This document shows, piece after piece, positions 1 through 13,208 of a DNA stretch of 64,000 bases; position 1 is the first letter of the stretch; the number at the start of each line of letters is the position of its first letter. Both the position numbers and the translations under genes were made by a program. Source of the stretch: Scenedesmus sp. ARA3 (taxonomy: Eukaryota; Chlorophyta; Chlorophyceae; Sphaeropleales; Scenedesmaceae); contig RWJK01000378.1 in NCBI GenBank assembly GCA_004335835.1, positions 1-64,000 on the forward strand, given 5' to 3'. Below the pieces are notes generated by a model. It was not told the origin of the DNA. It saw only the letters and a list, made by a program, of their open reading frames with translations, and made no database searches.

Positions 1-880
1 CAGACGTTGCAGCACAAGAAGCCAACCCCACTGCACCACGCCCACCTTGGGGCTGCACGGCACCACCCTGGCAGCAGCAGTAGCAGCAGCAGCAGACAGT
101 AAGTATACGTGCCAAGCTGGCGCTGTCCGCCAACACTGTCTCCTCTGGCTGCAGCCGGCTGCTGATGCTGGCGGCTCTGGCATTGATATACGCGTTGCAA
201 CATATTGAAATGGTGATGTAGCACTGACGTGTTGGTAATCACAAATCAAACTAGCAAAGGAAAAAGATGATTGCAGTTCAGTCACCAGTAACATGCCCAC
301 CTGTATGTGCGCAGGCTGAGCTGGCGCTGCTGGCTTGCAGGGCTGCTGCTGAGCAGGTCGTTGATGAGCCCGAAGAACTGCTGCATGACGGCGTCCTGGC
401 GCAGGTCGTCGTTGCCTGACTTGACGAGCTGCTTTTGCAAGTTTCCGGCCGAGTCGGTGGTTCGAACCACCATCGGCACGTTGATGCCGCCGGGGAGGTC
501 CACGACGCTGTCGACCTCTGTCACGTGCGGTATATCCTGTAAACACATTTGTATGGCACAGCAGCAGCAATGTGTGCTCTCCTGTGTCCTCCCAGCATAT
601 CCATGGCACAAGATTCAGTCAGCAAGAGGCTGGGGTTGCTTCAACAGCAGCAGCGTTCACTGCTGCTGTTTGACAGTAGAACAAAGATGCAGCCAGCCAG
701 CCTCACCTCGTAGCGACAGCTAGGGTCCAGTGGCAGGTTGATGCAGATGGGCGGCGCGTGCTGCACAGCCAGCAGCCGCCGCCGCACACTGCCCGGCAAG
801 GCCACCTGCTTCTGTAGCACGCGTCCCTGCGCGTTGCGCGGCACCTTCACTGCCTTTTCGAGCTCGATGAACACCTGGAC
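1..880 (-). CDS. ATM: ATM kinase-domain exons (N-lobe and start of catalytic core)
   Basis: Three exons (880-707, 536-301, 67 to edge). The first reads FIELEKAVKVPRNAQGRVLQ and leads into CINLPLDPSCRYE, matching the linker just before the ATM kinase domain. The second carries the glycine-rich entry (LPGGINVPMVVRTTDSAGN), the ATP-binding lysine context KQLVK and the family signature DDLRQDAVMQQFF. The third starts RVVPCSPKVGVVQW, which in ATM is the segment before the catalytic loop. The catalytic loop and DFG-equivalent motif are not in the window, so activity cannot be judged. The donor of the last exon, near position 16-18, is unclear. Confidence 0.93.
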
Positions 881-1441
881 CTGTAATAAAAACAGAGCAA
901 GAAACAGAAAGTGTGCAACTCTGAGCTGTACCTGTACTGTTTAGGCATTCATGCAGCTGATCAGCAGCTGAGTGCTCCAGTCCAGGATGCTGCTGCTGTT
1001 CGGCTCATCCAAACAGGCAATGCTGCAAGTGCTACAGAGCCACTGCCTGCATCATCACCTGTGTGACCATGTCATCAATGGCCTGCGTGAAGCGGAAGGT
1101 GGTGTGGCTGGCTGACAGTAATGCCTCATACAACACAACAGGCAGTGCTGAAATCACAACAGAGTTACTAACTGCCTGTATCATCACCTGTGTGACCATG
1201 TCATCAATGGCCTGTGTGAAGCCGGGGGGCCATCTACCCCAAAAACATCATCATCACCATACTTGATCATTCAGTCCCCAGCAACAATGTCCATATCTCG
1301 CCCCATGCAAAACATATGTTTTAGCCATCACCTGTGTGACCATGTCATCAATGGCCTGCATGAAGCCCAGGGGCCCCTTGCCCCGCAGCTCCTCCAGCAG
1401 CGACGCAGCAGCAGCAGCCTTGCCCTGGTCGGTCTGCACCT

Positions 1442-1497
<56 letters not shown>

Positions 1498-4400
1498 GAG
1501 ACTGGCAGAAGCAACACGTACAAACCAGGTAGCTGACGTGCTGGCAGCAGCAGCAGCAGCTGCAGCTGCATCTTTACAGTTGAGCATCTTCACTTTAGGG
1601 CTGGTAGCAGCAGCAGCAGGTTGATCCTGGGAGCAGTTTAGTACACAATCACCAGGTGATCAACCCTACCTGAGCGCCTCCATCCACGTCTCCGTTCCTC
1701 AGCGCAATGAGCGAGTACAGGGTGTGGTAGGGGTGCTCGCGCATCAGCCTGCTCAGCGCTGTCTTCAGCACAGCCTGCAGCAGCAGCAGCAGCAGGAGCA
1801 GCAACAGCAGCACAGCGGTGAGAAAGGGTCTCAGGCAGTGCTGTGTTCTTCACAAGGATATAACATCCATCTCTGTACAATCTTTGATTATGGCAACCAC
1901 CCAGGAATGCAGCAACAAGGACATAAAATGTAGGCTCAAAACTAGCAACAAGCACATGTGCTGTTGCTGCTGTCCAGCCATCACACCATCTGTTCCACCA
2001 GCCGCACAAACTTTGCCCTGAGCATCTAGCGAACACCTAGCAACAATGTCATGTAACAACAAGTAACAACGTCATATGACATGTCACGTGTCACTTGCCT
2101 GAAAATAGCCCTCGCTGCTGTCCAGGCGCGAGGCCATTTGGTACACCAGCGGCGCAAATCTGGCGCTGGGCACGCTGCTGAACAAACAGCAGCATTGTCA
2201 TGCGACTACAAATAACACTGTCATGTAGCATGTAACGGTGCCAAGTAACACACCACAGTGTCACTCACCTGAAAGGAGCCCTCGCTGCTGTCCAGGCGTG
2301 AGGCCTTTTGGTACACCAGCGGCGCAAATCTGGCTGCGCTGGGCACGCTGCTGAACAAACAGCAGCATTGTCATGCGACTACAAATAACACATGGTAGGA
2401 GGTGTGAAGGCGCATGGGGTATCCTCATCGTCACACACACCCCCTCCCTTAACTTACGCGGGTGGCGAGTTTTAACACACCACGCGTAGCTCATTCATTC
2501 ATTCATTCACAAATAACACTGTCATGTAACATGTAACAGTGCCGAATAACACATCACAGTGTAACTCACCTGAAAGGAGCCCTCACTGCTGTCCAGGCGT
2601 GAGGCCATTTGGTACACTAGCGGCACAAACTTGGCGCTGGGTACGCTGCTGAACACGTCACCCAGGGCGCCGTTCACGCTGGCGTCACTGCTCAGCTTGA
2701 ACCACAGCCCACACAGCCGGTACACCACCTGGCGAACAGATTTGAAGGATAGCAGTAGGGACAGGGCAGCAAATGGAAACATGCACTGGTTAGGAGCGGG
2801 GCGCCAGAGCGGCTTCAACAAATATTGAACGCAAATGTGTTCTTGCAAAGCCAAAGCAAGTATGCAGGTGGCACCGGTGCTCGTATCCTGCACATGCAAG
2901 CAAACCCGCGGCAAGCTCACAGACCAGAGTAACAGCCAGCACCCTAAGGGTCCCAACCCCTCCGGCTCCCAGTCATACCTGCAGGTCGTGTGTGTTGCCA
3001 GTCGCAATGCACAGCCGGTAGCTGCTCAGCGCAGTGCGCAAGCACGCCGCGCGATTCGCCTCCACCTGCTGCACGATCTCCTTGTCAGCAATGACCTGGC
3101 GCTGCATGCCTGCATTGCGGTTTAGCTGCTTGATCTCAGCCTGAACCGCCTGCGAGCCCTGCTTGGCTGGAGGCAGCCGCCTGAGCTCCTGAGCACGCTG
3201 CAAAATGGCCCTCCAGACGCCTTCTTTGTATTCCAGCACCTGCTTCTGCTTCTGCCATTCAGGGGATGCCATCTGCGCTTCAATCTCTTTGAAGCGCTGG
3301 TCTGCGTACGAGGCGAGCTGGAAGTACACTCCGCAGTGCAGGCGAGAGAGCTCGGAGTGAGCATGCGAGTCTGCTACGTCAGCCGCGGCACCCTGCTGCT
3401 GCTGCTGAGCGATCGCTGCCGCTGCTTTGAAAGCACTCAATGCGCTGTCGCCGCTGCTGCTGAACTGCCCTGCTGCCATCCACTGCCCAGCAAGGGCCTG
3501 TGCACGCATCAGCGCTATTGGCAGCCGCTCGCTGCTGCTGCTGACTTGCTGTCCTTGCTGCTGCTGCTGCTGGCTTTGCAGGGCAGCCACGAGTGCCTGC
3601 AGCTCCCTGAAAGCTGGCAGCTGCTGCCCCTGCTGCCACTTCAGCTGCACATTCTCCAGCAGCCAAGGAGCTTCAGGTGCCACTAGCTTCTGTAGCCAAC
3701 CCCTCAATCGCTGCTGCTGCTGCTGCACTCTGCCAGTATCTCCACTCAGCAGTTGCATCTGCCAACCAGCAGTCGCACTGCTGCCGCCAGCAGCCGCACA
3801 TGCCTGCTGCAGCAACTGCTGCAGCTGGTTCAAAGCAGCCAGCGCAAAGTTGGCTTGCCCTGCCTTGCGTGCTGTGCGTGCATGTGCCTGCAATGTGAGA
3901 GCTAGAGCATCAGGCCTGCCTAATACTTTGGTCAAAGCACCTTGCAGTGACAGCAGCTGGTCAGCAAGCTGAAACCTTGAGACTCTCAGCAGCTCTGCTG
4001 TTGCTGAGCCACCACCAGGTATCCAATCAGCACCAAGCAGGTGCTGCAGCAACTGCTCGGCATCTCCTGCTGCTGCTGCACTCGGCTCTACACTGCCGCC
4101 TCTGCTGCCAGCCCTTGCTGCTGCTGCTGCTATGCTGCGCTGGCTCGCTGCAACAGCAGCCTGCTTCCTAGCCCAGCCTAGCCCCTGCTGCAGCATATGC
4201 AGCATCCGCAGCTGCACCAGCAGCGGATTCACTGCTGCCGCGCTCTGGGTACTGCTCCTGGACAGCTGCAGCACACACTCATGCCTCGCATTCGGCACAC
4301 TCGCTGTAAACCCCTCTAAATCCTTACTCTGCAGGGCCTGTAGTGCCGCCAGCACTGCTGCATTGAAGCTTGACTGCGCTGATGAGTCAGCAGACTTGAC

Positions 4401-7400
4401 TGCTGCAGCTGCTGCTGCTGCGAGGCCACCCGTGCCTCCTGCTGCTGCTGCTGTGCTATCTGCTAGGAGGCTGTCTGCTACCCCCCAGTCTGACAGTCGC
4501 CATGCAAGCTCGCACTGCATGTCCAGCAGCTGCTGCTGCTGCTGCCTCTGCTGCTGCTGCTGCCGCTGCATGGCTGCACCATAAGGTGCGCTTGCCTGCA
4601 TCGCCCCTCCTCCTCCTATTGCTGCTGCTGCTGCTGCCAGGTATTGTTGTGCTGTTGCCTGGCAGCCCAAGTGCTGCAGCGCCACGAGCACACCTGCAGG
4701 ACACATGAGCAGCAGGCAATGTGTGGCTGCTTGAACAGGCACGACAGGCATGCATCTGTGATACACTGTAGTACAACAGTGCAGCACAAAGGGCTCTGCT
4801 GGCAAAGCATGGCACATATAGTTTACAATTACACATATTGTTGCACAATGTCTGCTGCAGCATTGTGTGGTGCCAGCTGGGCATAGCACATCGCTGAAAG
4901 AGAGATCTCCCTACCTGTGTTGCCTTGTGCCAGGTGCTGCAGCTGCTGCGGCTGCACTGCAGCTGCTTGCAGCAAAGCATCCTCTGCCCCCAGCACCTTG
5001 GCCCACAGCTGCTCATGCTGCAGCAGATGCAGCTGACTTGCAGGACTGCTGAAGGCTGCTGCTACTGCATAAATCCCATCCGGCTCATTCACATTGCTGT
5101 ACAGATCTAGCAGCATTGATTCCAGCTGCTGCTTCTGCTGCTGCGCGGCTGAGGTGCTGGACCCGAGCTCTTGCAGCTGCTGTTCTGCTGCACCTGCTGT
5201 TATACTGCCAAGTCCTGCAAGCTGCTGCAGCTGCTGCAGGTGCTGCAGCTGCACTCCGCCTGCTGCCTCTGCATCCGCTGCTGCAGGATTCAGCGCGAGC
5301 TTTCCGTACTGCTCTTCGCACCAATGCTCTATGTACAGCAGCGCAGTGAAGTACGCCTTGCAGGAAAGCGCAGCAGCAGCAACTGACAGGTAATCGAGGT
5401 GCACGCAGTAGCAGCGCTGCCAGGCAGCTGCAGGAGGCGGGTTCTGCGTGCCTGGCGGGGCGAGCATCGCAGTCCGATGCACGATTCGCGCATGCTCCAG
5501 GCAGTTCAGCAGCACGCTCAAGCAACGCACATCTACCCCAGTGCCTCCATCGCAGCTGCTACCATTGTAGCTGTCGCTGCTGGGGTTGCTGCAGCCAAAG
5601 CTAGAGCTGCCAGGTAATGGCGGCACCCTGCTGCTGCTGCTGCAGCCTAGCTGCAGACCTTCTGTGATCGCTGCTCCTAGCCGTGCTGACAGGCCCACAC
5701 TGCCAATGCCAGGCAGATCTACTCCACTGCCATCTGAAGTACAGAGAGCCAGCAGCGCATGTGGCAGCAGCAACTCTGCAAGCCCTGGCCGAAGTGCTGC
5801 AGCATCTGCCAGCAGCTGCAGCAGAGAGCTGCCTGCTGCTGCATCTTGCGCTGCACTGCATGCTGCGAGCAGTGCACTGCACAATTCACACAGCCAGCTG
5901 TTAAAGGGCTTGCTGGTGGGGCTCCAGAGTGCGGAAGAGGTTGCTGCTGTCAGTGCCTGCACTGCTGCCTCACGGTCAACGTCCTGGTTGATGTTTGACT
6001 GAGAAGACTTGTCAGCAAAGACTGACAGGTAGCTGCACAGCAGCGCCAAGCTACTGCTGGAGCCGCCTGCATCAAATGCTGCACCTGCTGCTGCTTTGGC
6101 TGTGCTGTCCTGCAAGCTCTTGAGCTCTGCTGCTGCTTCGGGCGTTGCCAGCAGCCTGCTCAGCGTTGACTGAGCAACAGCAACCACTCGAGGCTGCGGG
6201 TCAAACAAGCACTCCACCAGATGCTGCAGCACGGCACGCATGGGGAATGCCGTGCGCTCTGCAAGGCGCTGCCTGCTGTCACTGCTGCTGCCGCTGCTGC
6301 TGCCATCTGCTCCAGCAGCTGCTGCGTCAAACGTTATAACGTTAGGGTCAACCGGTCCTGCAATCGCCAGCAGCTGTCCTGCAAGCTCTGTCACACCCCG
6401 GTCCCCTAGCTGCGTCCCTAGCTTCGCAAGCTTAAATGCTGCTGCTACCACTGCCGGATCTACTCTGGACTGATGTGCGGTGCCTGCTGCTGCTACCCCT
6501 CCTGCTGCTGCTGCTGCTGGTGTTGAGCCAGCGCCTGCACTGTCCGTACTGCTTGCTCTCTTGCTGCTGCTGGCGCTGGCTCTTCCTGCATTCTCACCGC
6601 TAGTTTGACCAGGGCTGTCTAGGTACAGCTCTGCTGCGCCAAGCTGCAGCTGCGCTGTGATGGCATGTATCAGCCGCTGCCTGCTGCTTGCTGCCATGCC
6701 TGCTGCCCGCTGCTCAAACTGCACCACCTGCTGAGGCAGCCTCAGGCCTTTCCGCAGCTGCTGCTGCAGCGCAACCGGCCCTGCTAGCACACGCAGCGGG
6801 GGCAGCAGGTCCAAACTTTGAACCACATGCAGCAGCGGCTGCGGAGGGTTTAACAATAGGGCCAGCAGCAGTGCAACCGGCGGCAAGTCGGCTGGTAGGT
6901 CTACTGCTGCAGTACTGCTGCTGACTGCGGCGCTGCTGACTGTTCCTGCAAGCAGTGGCTGCAGGGGTAAGCTGTTGACCGGGCCAGCCCACAGCAGCAG
7001 CTGCTGCTGGAGCTGCTTCGCAGCTGCTGCTCGCTCAACGCACTGCACTAAGCTCGCTACTGTAGGCGGCAGCAGCTCCTCAAGCAGGCCGACTGCCAGC
7101 TGCTGCTGCTGCAGCTTCTGCTCCTGCTCTGCTTTCGCTGCTGCTTTGGCCTCTTTGCTGGCTGCCTTTGCAGCAGCTGGCAGCTCCACATCGGCACTGG
7201 CAGCTGCATACAGGATGTTGTGCAGGATTATCTGCAGCAGCATGCAGCAATGGGGCTGCAGAGCTGGCATGTGCACAAGCTGCAGCGGCATGCTGACAAG
7301 GTAGCGCGCTAGGGCAGGGGATGCTGCTTCGCTTCGGTCCAGCAGATGCATGAGAGCCTCCAGCTGACCCAGGCGCTGCAGCTTGTGCATGGGGTGGCCT

Positions 7401-9798
7401 GCTGCTGCGATGTTCCTGCAAGCAGCAGAATGTGCAGCGACAGCGCAAGGCATCACACACCAACTGTTTGAATCATTTTGCAAAAGTTACACCATTACAG
7501 CTCAATCAGACATAAGACACTGCAGTAGGAGTCGTTCATGTATTATATCGGCAGCGTCGTGGAAATGTTGACCAGGTTTGACCAGCTGGCCGCGTTGTTT
7601 GACCAGAACGTACCTGTGCATGTTCAGCAGCACCTGCTGCAGTGCTCGTGGGCTCAATAGCGCCTGCTGCATGGCTGTCATGCCCCTGGTCTGCTCCTGC
7701 TTGAACTTTGTCGCGCAGACACCCTGCACACCAAAAAAACAGCAGTTGGGGTCAAAAGCCAACAGCAGCAGCAGACATTGCGGGGTGAGACTCCCATACA
7801 CCAAGCTCTCTGTGGTGCATCCACTGCCGCATAGTTGATGCACGCAATTGCTGTAGCTTATGGTGCTTGAATTGACTGACAGAAGACGCACAAGCAAGAT
7901 AAGTGATTTATCGCTTGCAAAAAGCTCAACTGCGTCCCAACAGCCCTGAGTGCTTGACCGAGCCTGCTGGTCAAACTGCTGACTCACCATTGCAAAGATC
8001 TTGAAGGTCTCTGTGACTAGAGGCTGCGGGTAGAACAGGCAGCTTGACTGGCGGGCGGCAGCCTGGTCAAACCACCTGGAACAGCAGCAACAGCAGCCGC
8101 AGCAGCAAATGGAGGAGGCACTTGAGACCCACCAGAAGGTATACTAGCTCAAGGCTGCAGCAGGTTCTTCAGCCATCACAGCATGTGTGAGCAGGCGTCT
8201 GTGCCGCTGTCTGCGTCGTAGATTACACATTGCAGCAAAACACAATACTCCCCGCATCTGGGTAGCAGCTGATGTCAAGCGGCGCTGTTTTCTCGGAGGT
8301 TTCTGGGTATGTATCTACATCCCGTTTGCCGCTGCGCCTGCCGCACCTGTTGATCTGCTGCCGCTGCTTCTGCTGCTGTTGCTGGGGCGTGGTGGCGGTC
8401 ACTGCTGACGGCAGCGCCATACTGAACAGCCCATTCAGCAGCGCACGCTTGCCGCTGTGAGTGATGAGCTGCAGCAGATGTGCAGAACAAGCAAACCACT
8501 CAGTTGACAGCACGGCAGCAGCGACGGACAGGGCTAAGTAGGCTTGTGCATACTGACCATCACTGCTTTTTGGGAAAGAAGTACATGACAACATGGCTGT
8601 TTCCAGCAAAGAGTTGGCATTGCGGCCCAGTTACTGCAAGCTGTGAATCTAGAGTACATCACATCCAAAAGCATATGTCTACAAACCGCCCGAGCCTCCC
8701 TTTGATCTCCCTCTCACCTTGCTCCCGAGCTTCATCTGCGCAGCAATCGCACCCGCCTTGGCTGCCGTCGCGTCAGACTTGGCAGGCCTAGTCAGTGCAG
8801 GGTACAGCGTGGCAGTGACCTGCCAGCACCAGCGGTCTGCCAGCGCTGCTGCGCTGCTGCCGGCAGCATCTGCTACTGCTTGCAGCTCCTGATCCGCATC
8901 TGCATGCAGCAAGCTGCTGACTATGCTGCCGCCGTAGCGATCCAGCAGCAAGAGTGCAGCTGCCTTACTGCTGCTAGCTGCGCTGCTGGTGTTGATCGGG
9001 GCAGCAGGGTCAGGCGGGCACAGCAGCGGCTGCAGCAGCAGCAGCTGGTCAAAGCTGCGCCCGGCCCCAAACCACTGCCAGAGCCAGGTGGGAATCTGAT
9101 ACTCCAGATACCTAAACCTGCTGCTGTACTGCTGCTGAGCCGCAATCACATCTAGCGCTGCTGCTGCCAGGCGCATCTGAGAAGCTTGGCTGTCTGATTC
9201 ACACACCTCATACGTTGGCAGCAGCTCAGGCTGAAGCTGCTGCAGAAATGCAGCATGACCACACAGCAGCTGCAGCAGCAGCGGATCAAGCGCATTCGGA
9301 GGCTCCTCAGCCTGTGCTGCTGCTGCTGCTACAGCAGAAGCAGCAGCAGCCACATCAGCAATCTGCACAAGTGTGCTGTCCCAGCACACCAGCAAACTCT
9401 TTAGTGCTCTCTGCAGCCCTTTCTTGGACTCCTCTTGCTCAGGCGAGATCATGTCAGCAGGCAGCTGCAGCAGCTGCAGCAGCTCAGCCTGCTGCTGGTT
9501 GAGCCGCGCGCTGCGCTGCAGCTGCAGCTGCTGCTGCACGTCCGCTACTGCAGCCGTCACGGCTGCAGCAATAACTCCACTGCTGCTGCTGCTGCTGCTG
9601 CTGGCGTTACCATTACTTACTGCTGCTGCTGAGGCCGCGGCTGTGTTGGCTGCATTTGCAATAAGCTGTGCAGCCAGCGGGCCTGCCCTCACTCTCAGCG
9701 CATTGTGCTCACTGCTTAGCAGCGACAGCATCTCTAGCCTGTAATGCTCCAGTTCATCTGCAAGCTGCTGATCCTCATCCTCTTCATCATGCCTCACA

Positions 9799-9839
<41 letters not shown>

Positions 9840-12800
9840 GCGGCTGTTATACATATGCTGTGGGTGCAGCTGCAGCAGCGCGAGGGTGGTGAGTCCCAGC
9901 TGCAGCTGTGTTGAGCCTGGCAGGGGGTTGTGTGCGCTGCTCTGCTCTGCTGCCTTGCGCAGCTTCGACAGGCGGCCATACACATCTTTGAAGATCTGCA
10001 TGGCAACATATAGCAACACCGTGTAATACATGCTGCAGGAGGCATCGTTTGGCTTGTCGATACACCGGATATGCCCCTTAACGTCTCAGCTCTCTTTAAA
10101 TGCAACTGACACTGCAGCAATGCCTAGCCGCTCTTACAAGCCTTGCTGGTTCAACACAGCAAACTCTGCTCAAACACATACACTTCCAAACCAGCCCCAC
10201 CTCCATCATCTCTGCAAACATGGAGACGCCGCCCCCGCCATCCACCTCCATCTGCTGCTGCTGAGAGTCCAGCACGCCAAGCGAGCCCTGAGACACTGCT
10301 GCCTCCACAAATGCGTCCCGCATGCAGTGCAGCCCGCAACCTTAACCTTACCCCCCAGAACCCGCGGCCGTTTTAATCCAGACAAGCAAACTCTCAACCG
10401 CAGCTGAAACCCTCCTGCCTACCTCCATCATCTCTGCAAGCATGGACACGCCGCCCCCGCCATCCACCTCCATCTGTTGCTGCTGCTGCGAGTCAAGCAC
10501 GCCAAGCGAGCCCTGAGACACCGCTGCCTCCACAAATGCGTCCCGCAAGCAGCCCAGCCGCACTCCCGCAGGCCCCGCGGCAGCAGCCACAGCTTGCAGC
10601 AGCCGCAGCAGCAGGTGCAGCGTGGACAGGGGAGGCTTCTGCGCAGCCAGCAGGGTGTGGCTGCCGCGCATCAGGCCCAGCAGCTGACCTAATTGAGCCC
10701 AGCCGCCTGCAGAAAATGCAACACAGGATCGACATTGTGACGCATATCTATTGTGTTGTGTGTCATGTTGCTGCTGCGCATGCGCCCCAGCAGCTGACCC
10801 AGCTGCGCCCGACCACCTGTAATGTGCATCACACCACAATACACGTAAAACACAGATCTGGTGTTTGGAGTGCGGTCTAGGGCCGCGCATGAGCCCTAGC
10901 AGCTGATCCAGCCGACCCATCAAGCCGCTCACCTGAGCACGCCGCAACGCACATTGTCTCCACAAGTGCCTCCAGCACCTGCTCCAAAGGTGCGCTCCCA
11001 GCAGCAGTGACAAAAACAGGTACAACAACAGCACAAGCTTTGTAACGCAGCACAGCTGCTCACCTGAGCACACCAAAATGCAGATCAGCTTCACAAGTGC
11101 TTCCAGCAGCGGCTCTGATGGCACACCCCCAGCAGCAGCAACAACCAACAGGTACGGCAACAACAGTACACACTTTGTAACGCAGCACAGCCGCTCACCT
11201 GAGCACACAGCAATGCACATCAACTCCACAGGTGCTTACAGCAGCTGCTCTGATAGCGCACCCCCAGCAGCAGTATCAAACAACAGGTACAGCAACAGCA
11301 CAAGCTTTGTATCACAGCACATCAGCTCACCTGAGCACACCAAAATGCAGATCGGCTTCACAAGTGCTTCCAGCAGCTGCTCTGATGGCACACCCCCAGC
11401 AGCAGCAACAACCAACAGGTACGGCAACAACAGTACAAACTTTGTAACGCAGCACAGCAGCTCACCTGAGCACACAGCAATGCACATCGTCTCAACCAGC
11501 GCCTCCAGCAGTGCTCTGATGGCACACCCCCAACAACAGTAACATACAACAGGTGCAACAACAACAACAACAACAGTACAAACCTTTAACGCAGCAGCTC
11601 ACCTGAGCACACCGCAATGCACATCGTCTCCATAAGTGCCTCCAGCAGCTGCTCTGAAGGCGCCCCTCCAGCAGCAGCAACAACCAACAGATACGGCAAC
11701 AACAGTACAAACTTTGTAGCGCAGCAGCTCACCTGAGCACACCGAAATGCACATCGTCTCCACAAGTGCCTCCAGCAGCTGCTCTGAAGGTGCCCCTCCA
11801 GCAGCACCAGACACTGTCCTCCACAGCTGCAGTAAACCCTGCGCCGCATCTGGACCACAGGCAGGGCTTAGTGCCGCCAAAACCCTGAGCCCAGCACCCT
11901 CAACCCCAGCCACTCCCGCTAAACCCTCATTCAGCCCTCCGAGCGCAAAACCCTGAGCTTGAGGGCCAGACACATTGATCGAAAGTGGTGCAGCTGCATC
12001 ATATGAGGGGTCATATGCTGCGAGGGCTGGGGCGAGGGTTTTGGAACCCCAGGCTTTAGACGCCCTGCCGCTGAACCCTGCTAGACCGCCTGTGACAAGA
12101 TTAGCGTAAGACGGCCCTGCTGCAGCCGCACTGCCTGCTGCTGCTGCTGCTGCAGTTGACTTGGATACTGGAGGCCCCATGGCATGTGGCCCTTGGGTAG
12201 GGAATCCACCTACCCCCCCTGCTGCTGCTCCAAAGCCACCAACACATGTCTGCTGAGATGCTGCTGCTGCTGCTGCGGTAGTGGTTGGCGTGTGTGAGAC
12301 TGCGCGGGGTGCTGGCGCAGGGAAGTCATCATCTAGGTCAAAGTCACCCGCAGAGTTGAAGGTGCGGCACTGCACAACAGACACAGCACATGCGGCAGGC
12401 CACGGCCATGTTAGGTACTGCTGCAGGGTGCTGTCATCAAGGTCAAAGTCACCTGCAGAGTTAAAGGTGCGGCACTGCAGGACAGCACACACAGCACGTG
12501 TGCACAGGATTCATGATGTGTGCATATCTTGTTTGTGATGGGCACTGCTGCAGGGTGCTGTCATCTAGGTCAACGTCGCCCGCAGAGTTGAAGGTGCGGC
12601 ACTGCATGACAGACACAGCACGCGCACCAGTCACAGCCAGGCGCAGTTATAGTACAGGATTAAGTGGCGAGGTTGACGCACACTACGTGCATGGGGCGGT
12701 GATTTTGGAGACAATGAAATCGAAGCTGTGTACCGAAGACGAGAACAAGCACTGAGTGACAGATCACACAATGTGTGTGCACAGAAACAGTGCAAGCACA

Positions 12801-13177
12801 CCAGTGCTGTGATAACTGCCGGTGTGCTCAGCACACGATGGGAAGAGCAAGAATGCAACACCAGGGTGTGCAGCAGACGGCAACACATGCTCAAAATCCA
12901 TTGAACAGTTCACCCAAACCAGCCAAAAATATCGCCTCAAGAGTTTAGCACTGTGCTCACCCGTTTGAATCGAGGGTCGTCAGGCGCAGCCACAGCAGCA
13001 GCAGCAGCTGCCCTCACCCGCACCTCCAACGCCAACACCACAGGCTGCAACACACCCGCAGCTACAGCCAGCGCTACATCCCTGCTGCTCACTGACGCCC
13101 CCTGCTGCTGCTGCTGCTGTGCAGTGGTGCCGTCTTGCCCTTCCGCAGCATCTGCTGCTGCTTGCTGAGGCTGTGGC

Positions 13178-13208
<31 letters not shown>

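Noticed and set aside
10928..11815. Regular repeats resembling a CRISPR array
   Set aside because: Units are about 133 bp, diverge along their length, contain exon coding sequence and donors, and the genome is eukaryotic.
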